Assembly: GCA_963971305.1 (NCBI GenBank)
Contig: OZ020307.1
Span: 5,903,501-5,967,500, forward strand
Length of the DNA: 64,000 bases
Direction: 5' to 3'
Source: Arcuatula senhousia
Lineage: Eukaryota > Mollusca > Bivalvia > Mytilida > Mytilidae
The notes beneath the pieces are model-generated. The model was not told the origin of the DNA. It saw only the letters and a list, made by a program, of their open reading frames with translations, and searched no databases. A program made the position numbers and the translations under genes. Of this stretch, positions 22,401 to 33,833 are shown one piece after another (position 1 is the stretch's first letter; each line of letters opens with the position of its first letter).

Positions 22401-25400
22401 TGGGACTCAATTTCAGGTTTGTCATTGACCTATTTCCTGTTTAACCAAATCTGGCCATTTTTTGACTTTGACAGATTTTTTAATATTATAAAATGGCTTT
22501 TTGTATGTTAAACAAAAAGATCATTTAATTATGTCAAAATATGTGATGTCTTATAACATTTATACTTATTCTTCCTTTCTTGCTGTTCTAAGGTGGTTTG
22601 GGAGTATAAAACTGAGCATAAAATCAGTATTTCTTCAGTGATACTAAATAACTCTTTTCCCTTTAAAATCTATTGAAAAACAGAACTCTAAGTCACCAAA
22701 TTTGCACGGTCATAAAACTGTAGAAAGGTCCGTGACCCCCAATTATTTTTGCAGTGTTTCAGTGTTGGTTTATGACAAGTTTAATTGACTGTAAAATTGA
22801 ACAAAAATCTGATGGATTTAGCCCCTGAACCTCCTTAAGGGTGTTCAAGGGTGACTTTGAAAGACATGAGGTTTTTGAAATTGATGCCTTAAATCATAAG
22901 GGAATTTTCAAAAATACAAAATAAGCTAAAAAATTTGATAGGTTACCATACTCAATTTAAAGATAATAAGAGTTCAAAATTTGTCAGGAAAAAGTTTTCT
23001 CTGTTTTTTTCATAGCTTTATTATTAGCATAGTTTAGTTGTTTAAACCTGTAAAAGAGTGATTAGAATTTGAGAAAAAAAAAATTGTAAAACAAGTATTC
23101 ATGATGCAATGAAGACCTTAAACAAAAGAAAATTTGGAGGTACCATGCAAAATTTTTTGCCTTATTTAAATGGAAAAACCTGAGGATTCCCAAAAATGTC
23201 ACAAATCTCAAAAGCTGATTGGCCAACATTCTTAATTTGTTCAAGTACTAGTGCATTCCATTTAAAAAGGTAAGTAACTGATCAAGCTTTATAAATTAAA
23301 AGGATTGTGTTCAACAGAAAAGATTTTGTTCAGATTAAATGGAAGTAAATTTAATTTCTTAATATAACAATTTCAATAAATTCAAAATTTTGCTTGTTTT
23401 GTAAGATTCATATTTTTTAATTTAAATATATTGTCTATATCCACAAATAAAGACAACGGTTTAAATTTGTGTATAATAAATCATATGCTGTTAAAACTTC
23501 AATGCAGCTTTTCATATTTTTAGGACCCTGCATCAAAGATGTGGACTTGTCTGTCTGTCTGTCCATCCATCAACAATTCTTTTATAACCTAAAACTCAAA
23601 AACTATTGACAGTACATTTCTGAAATTGTATATAATTGCAAAGCAGTATGTCATATTAAAATTTCATTCAAATTAGTAAAATATTTTTGGGGAAAAAAAA
23701 CGGGAATTTTAAAGAAAATTACAGATTTTGAGAATAGGATTTGTGGACACCAAAATAAACAAAAAATGTTGCTATGCTGCATGATATTTCATGTAAATCT
23801 ATTGCATGAATTTGAAAACATTTTTTAGATTTTTTGGTCTCTTTCTGAATCTGGCAGTACTCTAGTATTCACTTAGTTTCCCTAATTTCTTTTGTAATTT
23901 GATACCAGGAAAATCTTACAGAAATCATGTGAAATAAAAATTAACTGTAAATAAATGTACCAGAAATGGTAAACAATCTATAAAATTAATTCTGGTCTTT
24001 TGTATTCATTGTATGTTGTTTTAATTATTTTTATACCCACGCTTCGAAGAAGAGGGGGGTATATTGTTTTACTGTCCATCTATCCGTAACAAAAATTTTT
24101 GTCACAGTTTTCTCTGTAACTACTAGAGATAGAGGTTTGATATTTTGCATATAGCTTTATCCTATAGTCCCACATGGTGTATAGTGATTTTATGTTCCAA
24201 GGTCAACTACTACCTGTTTATAGAGTATTTGAACTTGTATGCATGGCATAGTTTGGGGAGTGGGGTATCATTAGGTAGAATTAGCTCACAGATTTACTTG
24301 TTTGCTTTTCAGATAATGGGAGCCTATGAAGATATTTTCATGTCACACTCAAGTTGGTTTGTGTACCAGGCTACCAATAGAATATTCAAACATTATAATT
24401 TCAATGTTAAAGACCCTGCCACATCAGCTAAAAAGATGTCATTTTCAAGTTATCCAGGTAATGTTTATGATGTACATAAAAATGTTCCATTCCCAAGTTA
24501 CTTAGTGTCGATCATAAAATATATTATTTTCAAGAAGTTAAAACATATTGTTCCTAAATAATCAAATTAATCTTCTGAAGATCCATATAAAACTGTATTT
24601 TTAAAAGGATAGCATTCCTTAGATATCAAAGTGAAAACAAAATTTTCAAAATTTTTACGCAAAAAAGATGCCATTAGTTTAAAAAGTTATGTTATCAAGG
24701 TAAAAAAATATATCATTATTGAGTTGAAAAAAAATATCATTTAAGTGTTAGCTTGAAAAATAAAGATAATTGCAATTTCAATTTAAATATTTTAGCATTT
24801 ATGAAACTATGAGTCATTCTTAACTTTCATTGGTTGCATACTTGAATTGCAACATAAAAATGCAATGCATATGATAACTGTACTGTTTGCTTGTTTTAAT
24901 TTTCAGGTTTCTTAGAATCTCTGGATGACTTCTACATACTAAGTAGTAATATGGTGATGCTTCAAACTACCAACAATGTCTTCAATAAAACACTGTATAA
25001 ATTTGTACAACCTCAATCTCTGTTGGCATGGCAACGTGTTCGAGTGGCAAATATGATGGCATCCAGTGGCAAACAGTGGGCAGAAACATTTGCTATGTAC
25101 AACTCAGGTATGTTGTTGATGTTTGTAATTTTAGCCAAAATAACATTAATTCAAACAACTTAAAAGCATAAAAATTATGATGAAGTATTAGCACATGAAA
25201 GAATTTGGTTCATTTAACCTCTAAAAGTAAAATTGATTGTATGATAGAAACACAAAAGAAAACAACACAAGGAAACAGATAATATAAGAATACACACGAA
25301 ACCATTAAACTGCAATCTAACAGCAATGCAAACTCATAGTGAATGTGAACTCTGACAAGTGTTCTAGTTAAATGTAAACAGTTCATGTATTGTAGATTCT

Positions 25401-28400
25401 ATTAACTATTTAACGTTTTGATTTTATTTATACCCACTAGCATTGTGCTTCAATACTCTCACCAAATTGGGACTAGAACAAATTGAATTTTACAATATTT
25501 GATGACTTTAACATAGTTAACATATTTATCATCATATTTAAGGTACATACAATAACCAATATATGATACTGGACCTTAAAAAGATAAAACTGAAAGAGTC
25601 AATTGATGATGATGCATTGTGGGTAATAGAGCAGATACCATCCCTTGTTAAAGCTGGGGACACCACAAAAATTCTAAGAACAGGTAATATACATGTATTG
25701 TCTCCCTTGTTGAAAACGTATACTTACAATTCCATTATTTAGATAAAACAATTTTTACATAATTTTAGTACTGAAACACCTTGGAAAAGTTAAAAATTAA
25801 GCAACTTTTGACCATGAAATCAAGTTATGGTAGGAACCTGCAATGTCTGTTCATTTTTGGTCGCATTTCAGGGAGTGAAAAATCCGGGTTATAAAATGGT
25901 GAATGTTGGGTGGGCAGGCAGGGAAAAAATTTTCGAACAGTTTTCTCAGCAACTTCTTATCACAGCCACTTGATATGTATTATACAGCATCAGGGTGTGG
26001 TCCCATAATGTTTGTTTCGCTCACCTAACAAAATCTGGTCATTTTTAGCTCACCTGACCCGAAGGGTCATGTGAGCTATTGTCATTGTTAAGCGTCCGTC
26101 GTCCGTCCGTCGTCCGTCGTCCGTCCGTCCGTTAACTTTCTTCAAAGATCTTCTTCTCTGAAACCACTGAAGGGATTGCATTGATACTTGGTATACATGA
26201 TCTTTAGGATGTCCTCTACCAAGTTTGTGAATTATATACATGTCGACCATCCAACATGGCCGCCGTTGCTAAAAATAGAACAGGGGGGTCAGACCATTGT
26301 TTTTGGCTTATAACTCAAAAAGTATAAGAGATAGAGAAAATCCGAAGCAACCTTCCTTGTTCAGCATCAAAAGCTCTACGAATCTCTCCATTGAGTAGAA
26401 GTTGTGAAACAACTCCTTATAGGAGTTATTGCCCTTTAATCATCAAAATTGACCATTTTTGCAGTTTTTGGACTATATCTTGAAAACCGTTTGAGCTAGA
26501 GGAAAAGTTAGCATTGCAGAATTGTTAAGCTCATTGAGATCTACAAAAATGATTTCAGGGTCTTAATTGTCAGATCAGCCGTTTAAGAGTTATTCCCCTT
26601 TAACTGTTTTTTTCCATTAATTTACACTGATTTTCAAAAATCTTCTTCTCTAAAACCACTGAAGGGATTGCATTGATACTTGGTATACATGATCTTTAGG
26701 ATGTCCTCTACCAAGTTTGTGAATTATATACATGTCGACCAACCAACATGGCCGCTGTTGCTAAAAATAGAACAGGGGGTCAGACCATTGTTTTTGGCTT
26801 ATAACTCAAAAAGTATAAGAGATAGAGAAAATCAGAAACAACCTTTCATGTTCAGCATCAAAATGTCCTTACAGGAGTTATTGCCCTTTAACTGTTTTTT
26901 CTATTAATTTAAACTGATTTCCAAAAATCTTCTCTGAAACCACTGAAAGGATTGTTTTGCAACTTTGTATACTTGAAAGTTTGTGAAATTTATTCAAACT
27001 TTGGCATAAGAGATCAGGTGAGCGATTCAGGCTCCTGGGAGCCTCTAGTTTACTTTGACAGATTTTTAAAATGATAAAATTTTGTATATAGAGTGTAATA
27101 TGGTCATATGCGACCAGCAATGCGTTTGTTTTCAAATAGTTATAGGATAATTAATTGGGTCGAGTGAATAACCAAAATATGATCACGAGTCGGTGAACGC
27201 ACACAGATTTATACGAGTGCGCGGAACTTGTTCCGCGCACGAGTTAAATCTCAGTGCATTCCCGCACGAGTGATCATATTTTGGTTATTCATGAGACCTA
27301 ATTGATTATCGTGTTTATTACATAGATAAAATGCCGCTAATAAATAGTTTTTAATAAATTTATTTGAATGGCGTATGAATTTAGACCACAGGGGTCATGA
27401 CGACAACGCAATACAATTCACGACGTCATAATTGAGTTTGACCGGAAAGGACGCAAGAGTGAAAATATTTTTGTTATTTCACATTGTGAATTACCAGATT
27501 TTATTTAACTGGGAAAAATCGGTATTTCATATGCATCTATGTAATAACATTCATTATCTATATACATTGTATTTGTTATTGAACTTATTAAAATTTCCTT
27601 TAATTACCAGGTTACTGGCCTTCCTATAATGTGCCGTTCTTTGAGGAGATCTACAACATGAGTGGCTATCCTGAGTATGTAGCCACTCATGGTACAGAGT
27701 TCTCTTACCAGCTTGCTCCAAGGGCCAAAATATTCAGACGAGATGAAGGCAAAGTTGTAGACCTACCATCAATGAAACACATCATGAGATATAATGGTAA
27801 AATATATCAAATCTATATCATAATAACCAATGGAATCAAAGTGCTTACAAAGTATGTCAAGTTTTATGAGATTCAAATAAGCTGTTATGTCACTTACTCA
27901 GGTTACTCCATAGTCATTATAAAAGTCCTGTTTCATGCTGAATAATGAATGGAAAAGTTAAACTTCTTGTACATAACAAGCATCGTGGTCTTTTAAAATC
28001 ACTGTACACCATAACAATATGATAGAACAATGCAAATTGTAAAATATCAAGTGATTCCAACATGTAGTTGTCTAGAAAACTGCAACAAAAATCATTGTTT
28101 AGCTGTTGGACACATAATGAAAAAGTGTACTCTATTTATCAAAAATGCAACACATTGATTTAGGCAAAATAAGTGATTTCTGTCCATTGTTTAACAGATT
28201 ATAAGAATGATCCTTACTCAGAAGGAGATTCCTGTAATACAATATGTTGCCGTGGAGATCTGAAACAAAGCAGTCCAGGACCATTTGGTTGTTATGATAC
28301 AAAGGTTGGTATAGTTTATCATGGACAAACAGCAGTTTTAGTTCGTGAGTTACTCTAATCATTTCTCATTTTGAAAATACCTTCTTGAAGGACAAGGTTA

Positions 28401-29212
28401 AAACAATTGCAGTTTTCACTTCTGAGATATGTTACATCTGGGCAAAGTTTCATAATTCCCTCAAACTTATGACTAGCTAAGTACAGGAATTTCTAAAAGG
28501 TTTTCTAATGGAGAAATATACTCCAATTTGAGATGTTTTGATGAATTTGGGTATCTGATTTTGTCTGCTTGAATATCATTTATGTTAAGTTTTTATTGTT
28601 ACCTTAAACTGTAAATTTATGCCTATGATTATACTGTTTTGATACCCCCGCTCCAAAAAAGAGGGGGGAGGGTATAATGTTTTTCCTGTATCTGTTTATA
28701 ATAGTTTCGTAGTTTAGGTTCCATAGTTTGGTCACACTTGTTTATATTTTAACACAAGACATAGATGGGAAATCAGGGGTATCTCACATTTCTTGTTATG
28801 TACTTGTCGATACATGCATGCATATCCAATCTCATTTTTGTCTATCTGGAAATATAGCTTCTCAATAAATCAGCAGTGGATTTAATAATTTTTCTGCCAT
28901 TGAAATTTTAAAGAAAACATATAAAATTTTAAACGAAAGGAAAACTCACTTCAAGTTTAAATGCTGCCTATTATTACCTTTTGAATTCCCTTGTTTTGAT
29001 TTGGAGAACATTACCCTTCATTTCTCCTTGTTTTACAGGTTTCAAATTATGCCATGGCTATGAACTTTACAGCTGATATTATAAATGGGCCAACTAGAGG
29101 TACAAATTTACCCATGTTTGTCTGGACAGATAGTTATAAACAGTCACATGTTGGTCTGCCGGAAAAATATGACTTTGACTTCCAGAGAACGTCACCAAGA
29201 TGGAATGTGTAG
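13491..29212 (+). CDS. PLBD1: Phospholipase B-like 1 (lysosomal Ntn-hydrolase fold), complete, ten exons
   Basis: Exons: 13,491-13,539, 19,727-19,946, 20,348-20,564, 21,342-21,503, 24,313-24,457, 24,907-25,107, 25,543-25,683, 27,611-27,796, 28,198-28,304 and 29,039-29,212. All have GT/AG borders and consistent phases; the product is 533 residues, normal for the family. Exon 1 encodes a signal peptide ([17 protein letters not shown]). Family marks: [33 protein letters not shown] with the predicted nucleophile Cys211 freed by autocleavage, [24 protein letters not shown], and a C-terminus with [10 protein letters not shown] and SPRWNV. The AAGYIEG signature fits PLBD1 better than PLBD2. Expected location is the lysosome; the substrate in molluscs is unknown. 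AATAAA signals follow at 30,041 and 30,051. Introns hold several repeats and one nested gene. Confidence 0.96.
14679..15472 (-). mobile_element. 182-bp-monomer element with GTCTCGCC ends, copy 2
   Basis: Reverse-orientation copy of the element at 3,741-5,093. It starts with the GTCTCGCCTGCGACGA/TCGCGGAAGGCGAGAC hairpin, has about four monomers of about 182 bp (atagctaggcatctgat at about 14,800, 14,984, 15,167 and 15,349) and ends GCCGGCAGGCGAGAC...GTGGCCACACTTGTT. It lies in PLBD1 intron 1. Confidence 0.82.
15480..16000. repeat. Diverged ~145-bp tandem repeats
   Basis: The words ataccataaaaggatg, ataactttt/ttagtt and ggggtcccccc recur at about 15,540, 15,686 and 15,850. No coding content. 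Confidence 0.5.
16874..17872 (-). CDS. Schlafen-like (AlbA_2) protein with RRM-like N-terminus, coiled coil and CaaX end
   Basis: An intronless 332-residue ORF with ATG at 17,872 and TGA/TAA end at 16,874, nested antisense in PLBD1 intron 1. Residues about 5-75 have an RRM-like pattern (LIKIENL, then [10 protein letters not shown]). Residues about 108-240 form an AlbA_2/schlafen core: [32 protein letters not shown]. Residues about 253-315 are a charged coiled coil. The protein ends [10 protein letters not shown]: a CaaX box (Cys329, final Met) after a basic patch, predicting farnesylation and membrane attachment. The schlafen core is known in RNA-acting and antiviral proteins, but length and domain order here are closer to SLFNL1-type proteins. 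Function is not assigned. Single-exon structure may reflect retrotransposition. Confidence 0.85.
   Translation of the reverse strand: MSKEHLIKIENLRNCAHENIRENIVTLFTKYLNIGLTEDKVDIGQDKQLQFAVIYLKSKNEVEKTLDILSSKTQRKKLGFKFSKLVHPRTELEVKLLKFYREGELIGMRNKTTEFKQAKGDYIEKHLKEDVIKYMCGFLNCSGCGTLYLGVTKKGLAVGINCDHIKPHKIQKITDEVMETVHPFIPADRFSIEFTPVYTTCGLPKHQFKVVEIKISNKPPTCLYSVANKVFIRKITRVEGPLTMTQVLSYSHEIHVREIEKERHKIVKDANNEYQALLEQTKTDLQHKMNKELKRELEKVQQERDQELDKLKQVAADINDSQKSKSKTCLIM
17873..19726. other. Rest of PLBD1 intron 1
   Basis: No coding exon was recognised. It contains AT-rich sequence, an unassigned G/C-richer patch at about 18,780-19,010, and a LINE 3'-end fragment at about 19,135-19,300. Confidence 0.5.
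19135..19300 (-). repeat. 5'-truncated LINE 3' end
   Basis: tattttatttaaaccaatta then ggtgcccagtactgagc resembles the 3' terminus of the LINE at 40,423 (tagtttattaaaccaatta, gggcccatcactgggc). It is bordered by a short CAAGATA-type repeat, the expected 3' tail on the opposite strand. Confidence 0.6.
20886..21067. mobile_element. Palindromic MITE in PLBD1 intron 3
   Basis: GTTCTTGGAAAAGACCGGC on the left mirrors GCCGACAATG...CCAAGAAC on the right; atctttcacgagtgatag pairs with ctatcacgagtgaaagat. The centre contains a direct 47-bp duplication (tttttcagtctttttgcgag). Confidence 0.8.
21632..22284. mobile_element. Element with inverted ends around a ~48-bp minisatellite
   Basis: GGATAATTGTTTCTTCAGTT on the left and its inverted partner AACTGAAGAAATAATTATCC on the right bound about a dozen units of roughly 30-50 bp. 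The unit core is gttcctctggggaac, followed by attacaagaaatgtctattt and aaacattgataaa. It lies in PLBD1 intron 4. Confidence 0.78.
22285..24312. other. Rest of PLBD1 intron 4
   Basis: AT-rich intron without recognised exons. Fragments of dispersed repeats include a CTGTCTGTCTGTCC-type tract near 23,550 and a TACCCACGCTTCGAAGAAGA end near 24,035. Confidence 0.5.
26047..27045 (-). mobile_element. GAGGCTCC hairpin-ended element, copy 3, inverted
   Basis: It begins AGCTCACCTGACCCGAAGGG with a CGTCCGTCCGTC tract and ends CGATTCAGGCTCCTGGGAGC, the reverse of copies at 1,273 and 3,268. Internal monomers repeat (ctgaagggattgcattgat at about 26,168 and 26,660). It lies in PLBD1 intron 7. Confidence 0.82.
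27145..27310. mobile_element. Long palindromic MITE in PLBD1 intron 7
   Basis: GGATAATTAATTGGGTCGAG and the reverse complement of the right end (CCTAATTGATTATC) pair. The arms contain aaccaaaatatgatcacgag / tgatcatattttggtt. The centre is the perfect palindrome GTGCGCGGAAC-TTG-TTCCGCGCAC. Confidence 0.8.
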
Positions 29213-30692
29213 ATCTAATTTGTATAATGTATTGAAATCTGTGAATCAAAATGAGAATTGTCTCAATTTTACCATGTTTTCTTTTGTATGTTTATACCAT
29301 CTAAGTTTTTCAGTTTCAAAACACATTTGCATTTTTCAGATTACATGTATTACATGTTCAAGTGCCAAGCAATACTGTTTTTAAATACCTAGATTTATAT
29401 CATTTGTTTTCAATGTTTCCAAGCATTAGATTTGCTTCATGAAGAATCTTTAGACGTTATATTTTATTAATTTCCTTTTTTCAACTCAATAATTGTCCTT
29501 ATGTGAAGGCAAATTTGACCACTCTAGAATTTTAGTTTTCAGGGAATTGGGTTTATTTTTCAGTGGAAAAATACCATAAGATATGTAAGAATTGTATTAT
29601 AAAATGAAAAAAAAATCATGGGCTTCCTTTTTCAAATTGATTTATATTTTAAAAGAGGTCAGTTGTTTTATTCTATTTTTTTTGTTACTTCTTTGTTTTT
29701 GTTTTGTTGTTGTTGCTGTTGTACAAACACTATATAGAGTTATTAATTAACTGAAGCTTTGATCTTAAAATTATACATTGAAGGCAATATTTTGTAGTTT
29801 TATTTGTGTGTAAAAGCGTGGACCTTTAGAACTGCATTCAAATTCACTGTACTGTATATAACTACATTCTGATAAAAAAATGAATATTTGCACAGGTTAA
29901 TTGATAAAATTGCATAAAATGCTTTGTTTATTTTTTTTTAATTAATAACTCTGTGTAAGCCATTGTCAAGGTCCCATGTGCTGGTGAGTTCCTTTGAGTA
30001 ATGTATATACTAGGGCCGTATTTGTATGTCTAAGACGTGGAATAAATAGCAATAAAATGTAATTATTTGAATTATTTTCACTTGAATGATGTTTTCTTTA
30101 CATTGTTCTCCTTTATTAATTCTTCAATCTAGTTCATTAATAGTTCTTAATTATGTAATAAATACCTTTATTATGTGGATGAAATAACCCAACCTTTTCC
30201 ATTCGATTATCTTTCTTGAAGCTTTTTTTAATAGATGACTATTCAAATGTTAACTTATTTTGTGTAATTAAGTTTTGACTTTCATGTTTGAAACTTTTAT
30301 TAAACTATTAGTAAATCATAATGAGATTTTTTATTTGTATGTTTTATGTCATATGTGGAATCAATATGTTGTATTGATGATGAAATTCTCCAAAGATTTG
30401 CTCAAAATAGATTATATTTTACTTTTGACATATCGTGTTCAAAAGTTAGTTATTGTTTTTGTTCCATGTAGATTTGAATTTATATTTATTGAAGTACAAG
30501 TTCATTTTTTCACAAGAGGAACAGTTTCATTTTTCAGTTGCACACTTTTGAATTTCAACTTTATTGTAAAAATTACATGTATAAATAAAATCAATAAACT
30601 TTATTTATTTCTGCATCTGTGTTAATGTCTTGAAGGTTGTTTATGACTACAGGTAACAATGAAATAGTTTGTTATATATCAAGTTTGTTTGT
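29213..30692. other. Convergent 3' flanks of PLBD1 and the Mab-21-like gene
   Basis: AT-rich, no ORF with family features. AATAAA on the plus strand at 30,041 and 30,051 can serve PLBD1. TTTATT words near 30,600 can serve the minus-strand gene. No repeat element was recognised. Confidence 0.55.
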
Positions 30693-32717
30693 TTAGCCAA
30701 GTTTAATGTCTTCTTTGATGTTTTCATCAGTAAATCTATGATCTAATGTATGAGGAGATACCATGTCAGTTTGTAAATCATGTGTATGTTTCCCTTCTGT
30801 AGATTCCAGTAAAGTAGATGTCAGATATTGTAGTGGCTCTGCTATTATATTTTCTATCATTTCTGTCAAGATTGTCAATGAATCATTCTTTTCAATCCAG
30901 TCTAGTTCTTCTTTTGTTACTCCTAGAGTGTGACCCCATGCCTTATCTAAAATGTTTACACCAGGTAAAAAGTAATGTGCACAAAAACGTGAAACTAAAC
31001 ATTCTCTCAGTTTAATGAAATACTGGACAAACCAGTAACCTGGATTTTCCCGCCATTTCTCCTCTGCAACCTCTTCACACAAGTGCAGAAAGACTGTCTT
31101 CAGATGGTATGTTGTGAGTTTAGATTTTGGTTCTCCAGATTTAAATAATCCCAAGTCTAAATACTTTCGCTTCACTAACTTGATGACTATAAACAATGCC
31201 CTCTGGAATCTTGTAAATCTATTTGTTAATATTTGTTCTGCTGTTGAAAATGTTGGTTTCCACTCTACCTCATAGTAATCATCTTTATTTGTAGGGCTGT
31301 ATATGAGATTACACCCTACTTTCACTACATCATCCATGATATCTAGGGTTGGCCATATTTTAACCCTCGTTAGAAAGTCTGATGCTACAGATGGCCAGGG
31401 GATGTGAACACTCCCTACTTTATCTATCAGAAGTGAGTACTTCATCTTTCCATGGCATGTTTCTATCTCTTGGTTTTTACATTTAAAAGTTCTGAACAAT
31501 GGCTGGATAATTGCCATATTAAATGTACCTATTTCTTGTTCATTGGTAATGGTGTCATCGCCTTGATGGGGGATAGAACTTCTATAGGGATATGACTTGA
31601 GATATGTCTTCCCATTATCAAATGCCTTGAAGTATGTTTCTCTATCCCTGTCTGATAGATGACCTTCAATGTCCTTTAATTTAAGCAAGAATTTTCCTCT
31701 TGGCATCATACCGTCCATATCATCTACCTCTAAGTTTAATTTGATTAAATCACTATCTTGATCCCTTTGATGTGCTTTGGTTGGCAGTATAAAACCATGT
31801 AACTCTCTCTGAAATAAAACATCAATTTCCACTTGATATGAACCGTCCGACAATCTCTCAGGAAAGTAAAGCTTATTGCCGGTACTACCAACAACGGAGA
31901 GATGATCATACTTTCTTTTAGTTTTAAACTCATCGAATTTCTGATATATATCCTCTATAATTGGTTCCATATCAGATATTTTGGAGAATATTTGTTCAAA
32001 CAGCAATGCCAAACGTTCGTTGATCTCTTCGTAAGATCGAGGGGTTTCCAATCCCATTGGAACTATATCATTTATCACAGAATGTATGTTTAGTCCTAGT
32101 GGAAAAAACGACATGCCACTTAAATCAAACTTCATACCACTACTTCCAGATTCCTGGATTTTATCTCTAGTGTAAAGGACACTTTGACTTTGTAGATCTC
32201 CATCAGTGGCTCTAACATCTTGGTGGTTTAAAAATTCGTGATAGTTTGTTTCCAACGGTATAGGCTTAACATCAGATGGCTCATCTTCCTCTACAAACAT
32301 ATGACTGTCGTCATTATTGTCAGTATCAGTGTCAGTGCCCTGGTTTTCACAAGTTTGAGATTCATCCTCAGTTGGCTTTTTAGTTTTGTCTTCATATAAA
32401 TAGCTTTCGCCCTTATGATGCATGAGTTTACATGAAACGTCTGTTTTTATCCCATCATCCTGAATACTTTGTTGACAGCTTTCACTGTTAAAACTTTCAT
32501 CTCTCTGTTTAGTTAGAGTTTGCCTGGTGTTTTCACCAAAGTCAACTAACTTTGTATTTTCCATTGATTCTAGCTTCGGCTTTTTGTTGTCTGAGCACAT
32601 TTCAAAATCCATGTTCGTTCGGGATCTGTGATAGTCCACAGTATTATCCAACTTGGTCTTTGGCCTTTGCTTTACATAGATGTATACTATAATTGTTGCA
32701 ATAAGAAATGCAATCAA
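30693..32717 (-). CDS. Mab-21/cGAS-like nucleotidyltransferase-fold protein with N-terminal membrane segment
   Basis: The open frame spans 675 codons; its first codon is TTG, and an in-frame stop lies three codons upstream. The first ATG is at 32,612 (639 residues, no membrane segment). The hydrophobic start (IAFLIATIIVYIYV then basic residues) looks like a real signal anchor, so a small upstream exon may supply the start; this is unproven. Residues about 40-190 are acidic and low complexity. The Mab-21 fold follows: VVGSTGNKLYF (Gly277-Ser278), QVEIDVLF (Glu297, Asp299), a candidate third acid Asp432 before IPWPS, and the family hallmark TTYHLKTVFLHLCEE at 535-549. This matches cGAS-like receptors and ITPRIP-like proteins. 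Whether it makes cyclic dinucleotides is unknown. Divergent from the HSPA12-like gene. Confidence 0.87.
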   Translation of the reverse strand: MIAFLIATIIVYIYVKQRPKTKLDNTVDYHRSRTNMDFEMCSDNKKPKLESMENTKLVDFGENTRQTLTKQRDESFNSESCQQSIQDDGIKTDVSCKLMHHKGESYLYEDKTKKPTEDESQTCENQGTDTDTDNNDDSHMFVEEDEPSDVKPIPLETNYHEFLNHQDVRATDGDLQSQSVLYTRDKIQESGSSGMKFDLSGMSFFPLGLNIHSVINDIVPMGLETPRSYEEINERLALLFEQIFSKISDMEPIIEDIYQKFDEFKTKRKYDHLSVVGSTGNKLYFPERLSDGSYQVEIDVLFQRELHGFILPTKAHQRDQDSDLIKLNLEVDDMDGMMPRGKFLLKLKDIEGHLSDRDRETYFKAFDNGKTYLKSYPYRSSIPHQGDDTITNEQEIGTFNMAIIQPLFRTFKCKNQEIETCHGKMKYSLLIDKVGSVHIPWPSVASDFLTRVKIWPTLDIMDDVVKVGCNLIYSPTNKDDYYEVEWKPTFSTAEQILTNRFTRFQRALFIVIKLVKRKYLDLGLFKSGEPKSKLTTYHLKTVFLHLCEEVAEEKWRENPGYWFVQYFIKLRECLVSRFCAHYFLPGVNILDKAWGHTLGVTKEELDWIEKNDSLTILTEMIENIIAEPLQYLTSTLLESTEGKHTHDLQTDMVSPHTLDHRFTDENIKEDIKLG

Positions 32718-33833
32718 TTGAACTTATCTAACTTTTTTGTTAAACCACGAAATTTCATGGCTCATTGTGCATGTTTTCCAGGTACATAAGGTATGTCTTT
32801 GCAATCAGTTCAGCAAACTTTGTAGGAACACGTCTTCATATGGTTGCCTCGATCATTAGGTCTGTAAATTCAGAATTCAGTTATTGAGAAAAAGTTGGCT
32901 AAATACAATCTTGATGCATTTTGGTTACTTTGGATGAAAGAAATGGATGATTCCACCAGGTTTTATGGTACGACACTCCCTTTTAACATACAATCCACTG
33001 AGGAGCTAGGACATAAATATTCATCAAGGAGCAAGTTCAGTTTAAAAACAAGACTTGGCAACTCTGTAGAAATATTCAGCATTTTTCCATATCTAGGGAT
33101 AAGTGTACCTTTTGTGATATATAGTGTCATTTGGTAGAGGTCATTTGATGGCTTGGAATGTGTACTTGTGATGTCATTTGTACTCGGGCTTGGTATGTGG
33201 TACAACTATATTTCCTTTCAGTAAATATGTCCTTGGATCGATTGTTTAATCACGTTAGATACAAGTAGTATACCTACCTACTAGGTTTTAAAATATTTTT
33301 AATCCACTGTACGCTGTACACTACTCGAAATGATTCATTATCACTATTGGAAATACGACGTCCATAAATAGAACGGAAAAACTATAGGATATTTATAGAA
33401 TCCTTTAGTAACGCCATCATTTATGAAGATTTTGCAGTTTAAGTGGTGTTTTAGTCCCAAAGACGTCTACATATTGAAGTCATAGAAGTCTGGAAGTCTG
33501 CGATTCAACATAACGGTTAGTTTTCGTGCAATACGATTCGATCAGTATCAAGTTTGTAGGTGAGACGTCAGTATATTGATCAAAGTCTTAAAGTCAATAT
33601 TTATGGCTGAATAAATTTTATCATTTAAATAACATGTATTTTTAATGGCTCGACGAAACATTTTTTATATTGATACCTTCGTGACCTTTCTATGTGCATT
33701 GATTCTTTGTCGGTACCAGTTTTAGTTCATGTTGCTTGTCTTTCGTAATTACCTTGATGTAAAGTTAAGTAGCTTATTGGGATGCCAATACATGGGTCAT
33801 CGTCTTTTGTAGATAAATTTTGGAGCTAACGAC
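32718..33833. promoter_or_regulatory. Divergent intergenic region of the Mab-21-like and HSPA12-like genes
   Basis: 1.1 kb between divergent genes, expected to hold both promoters and 5' leader exons. No clear TATA box or heat-shock element array was recognised. Confidence 0.4.

Noticed and set aside
32715..32717. TTG as real start codon of the Mab-21-like gene
   Set aside because: Non-ATG starts are rare in animals; the frame there is either fed by an upstream exon or untranslated, so the start is reported as uncertain.
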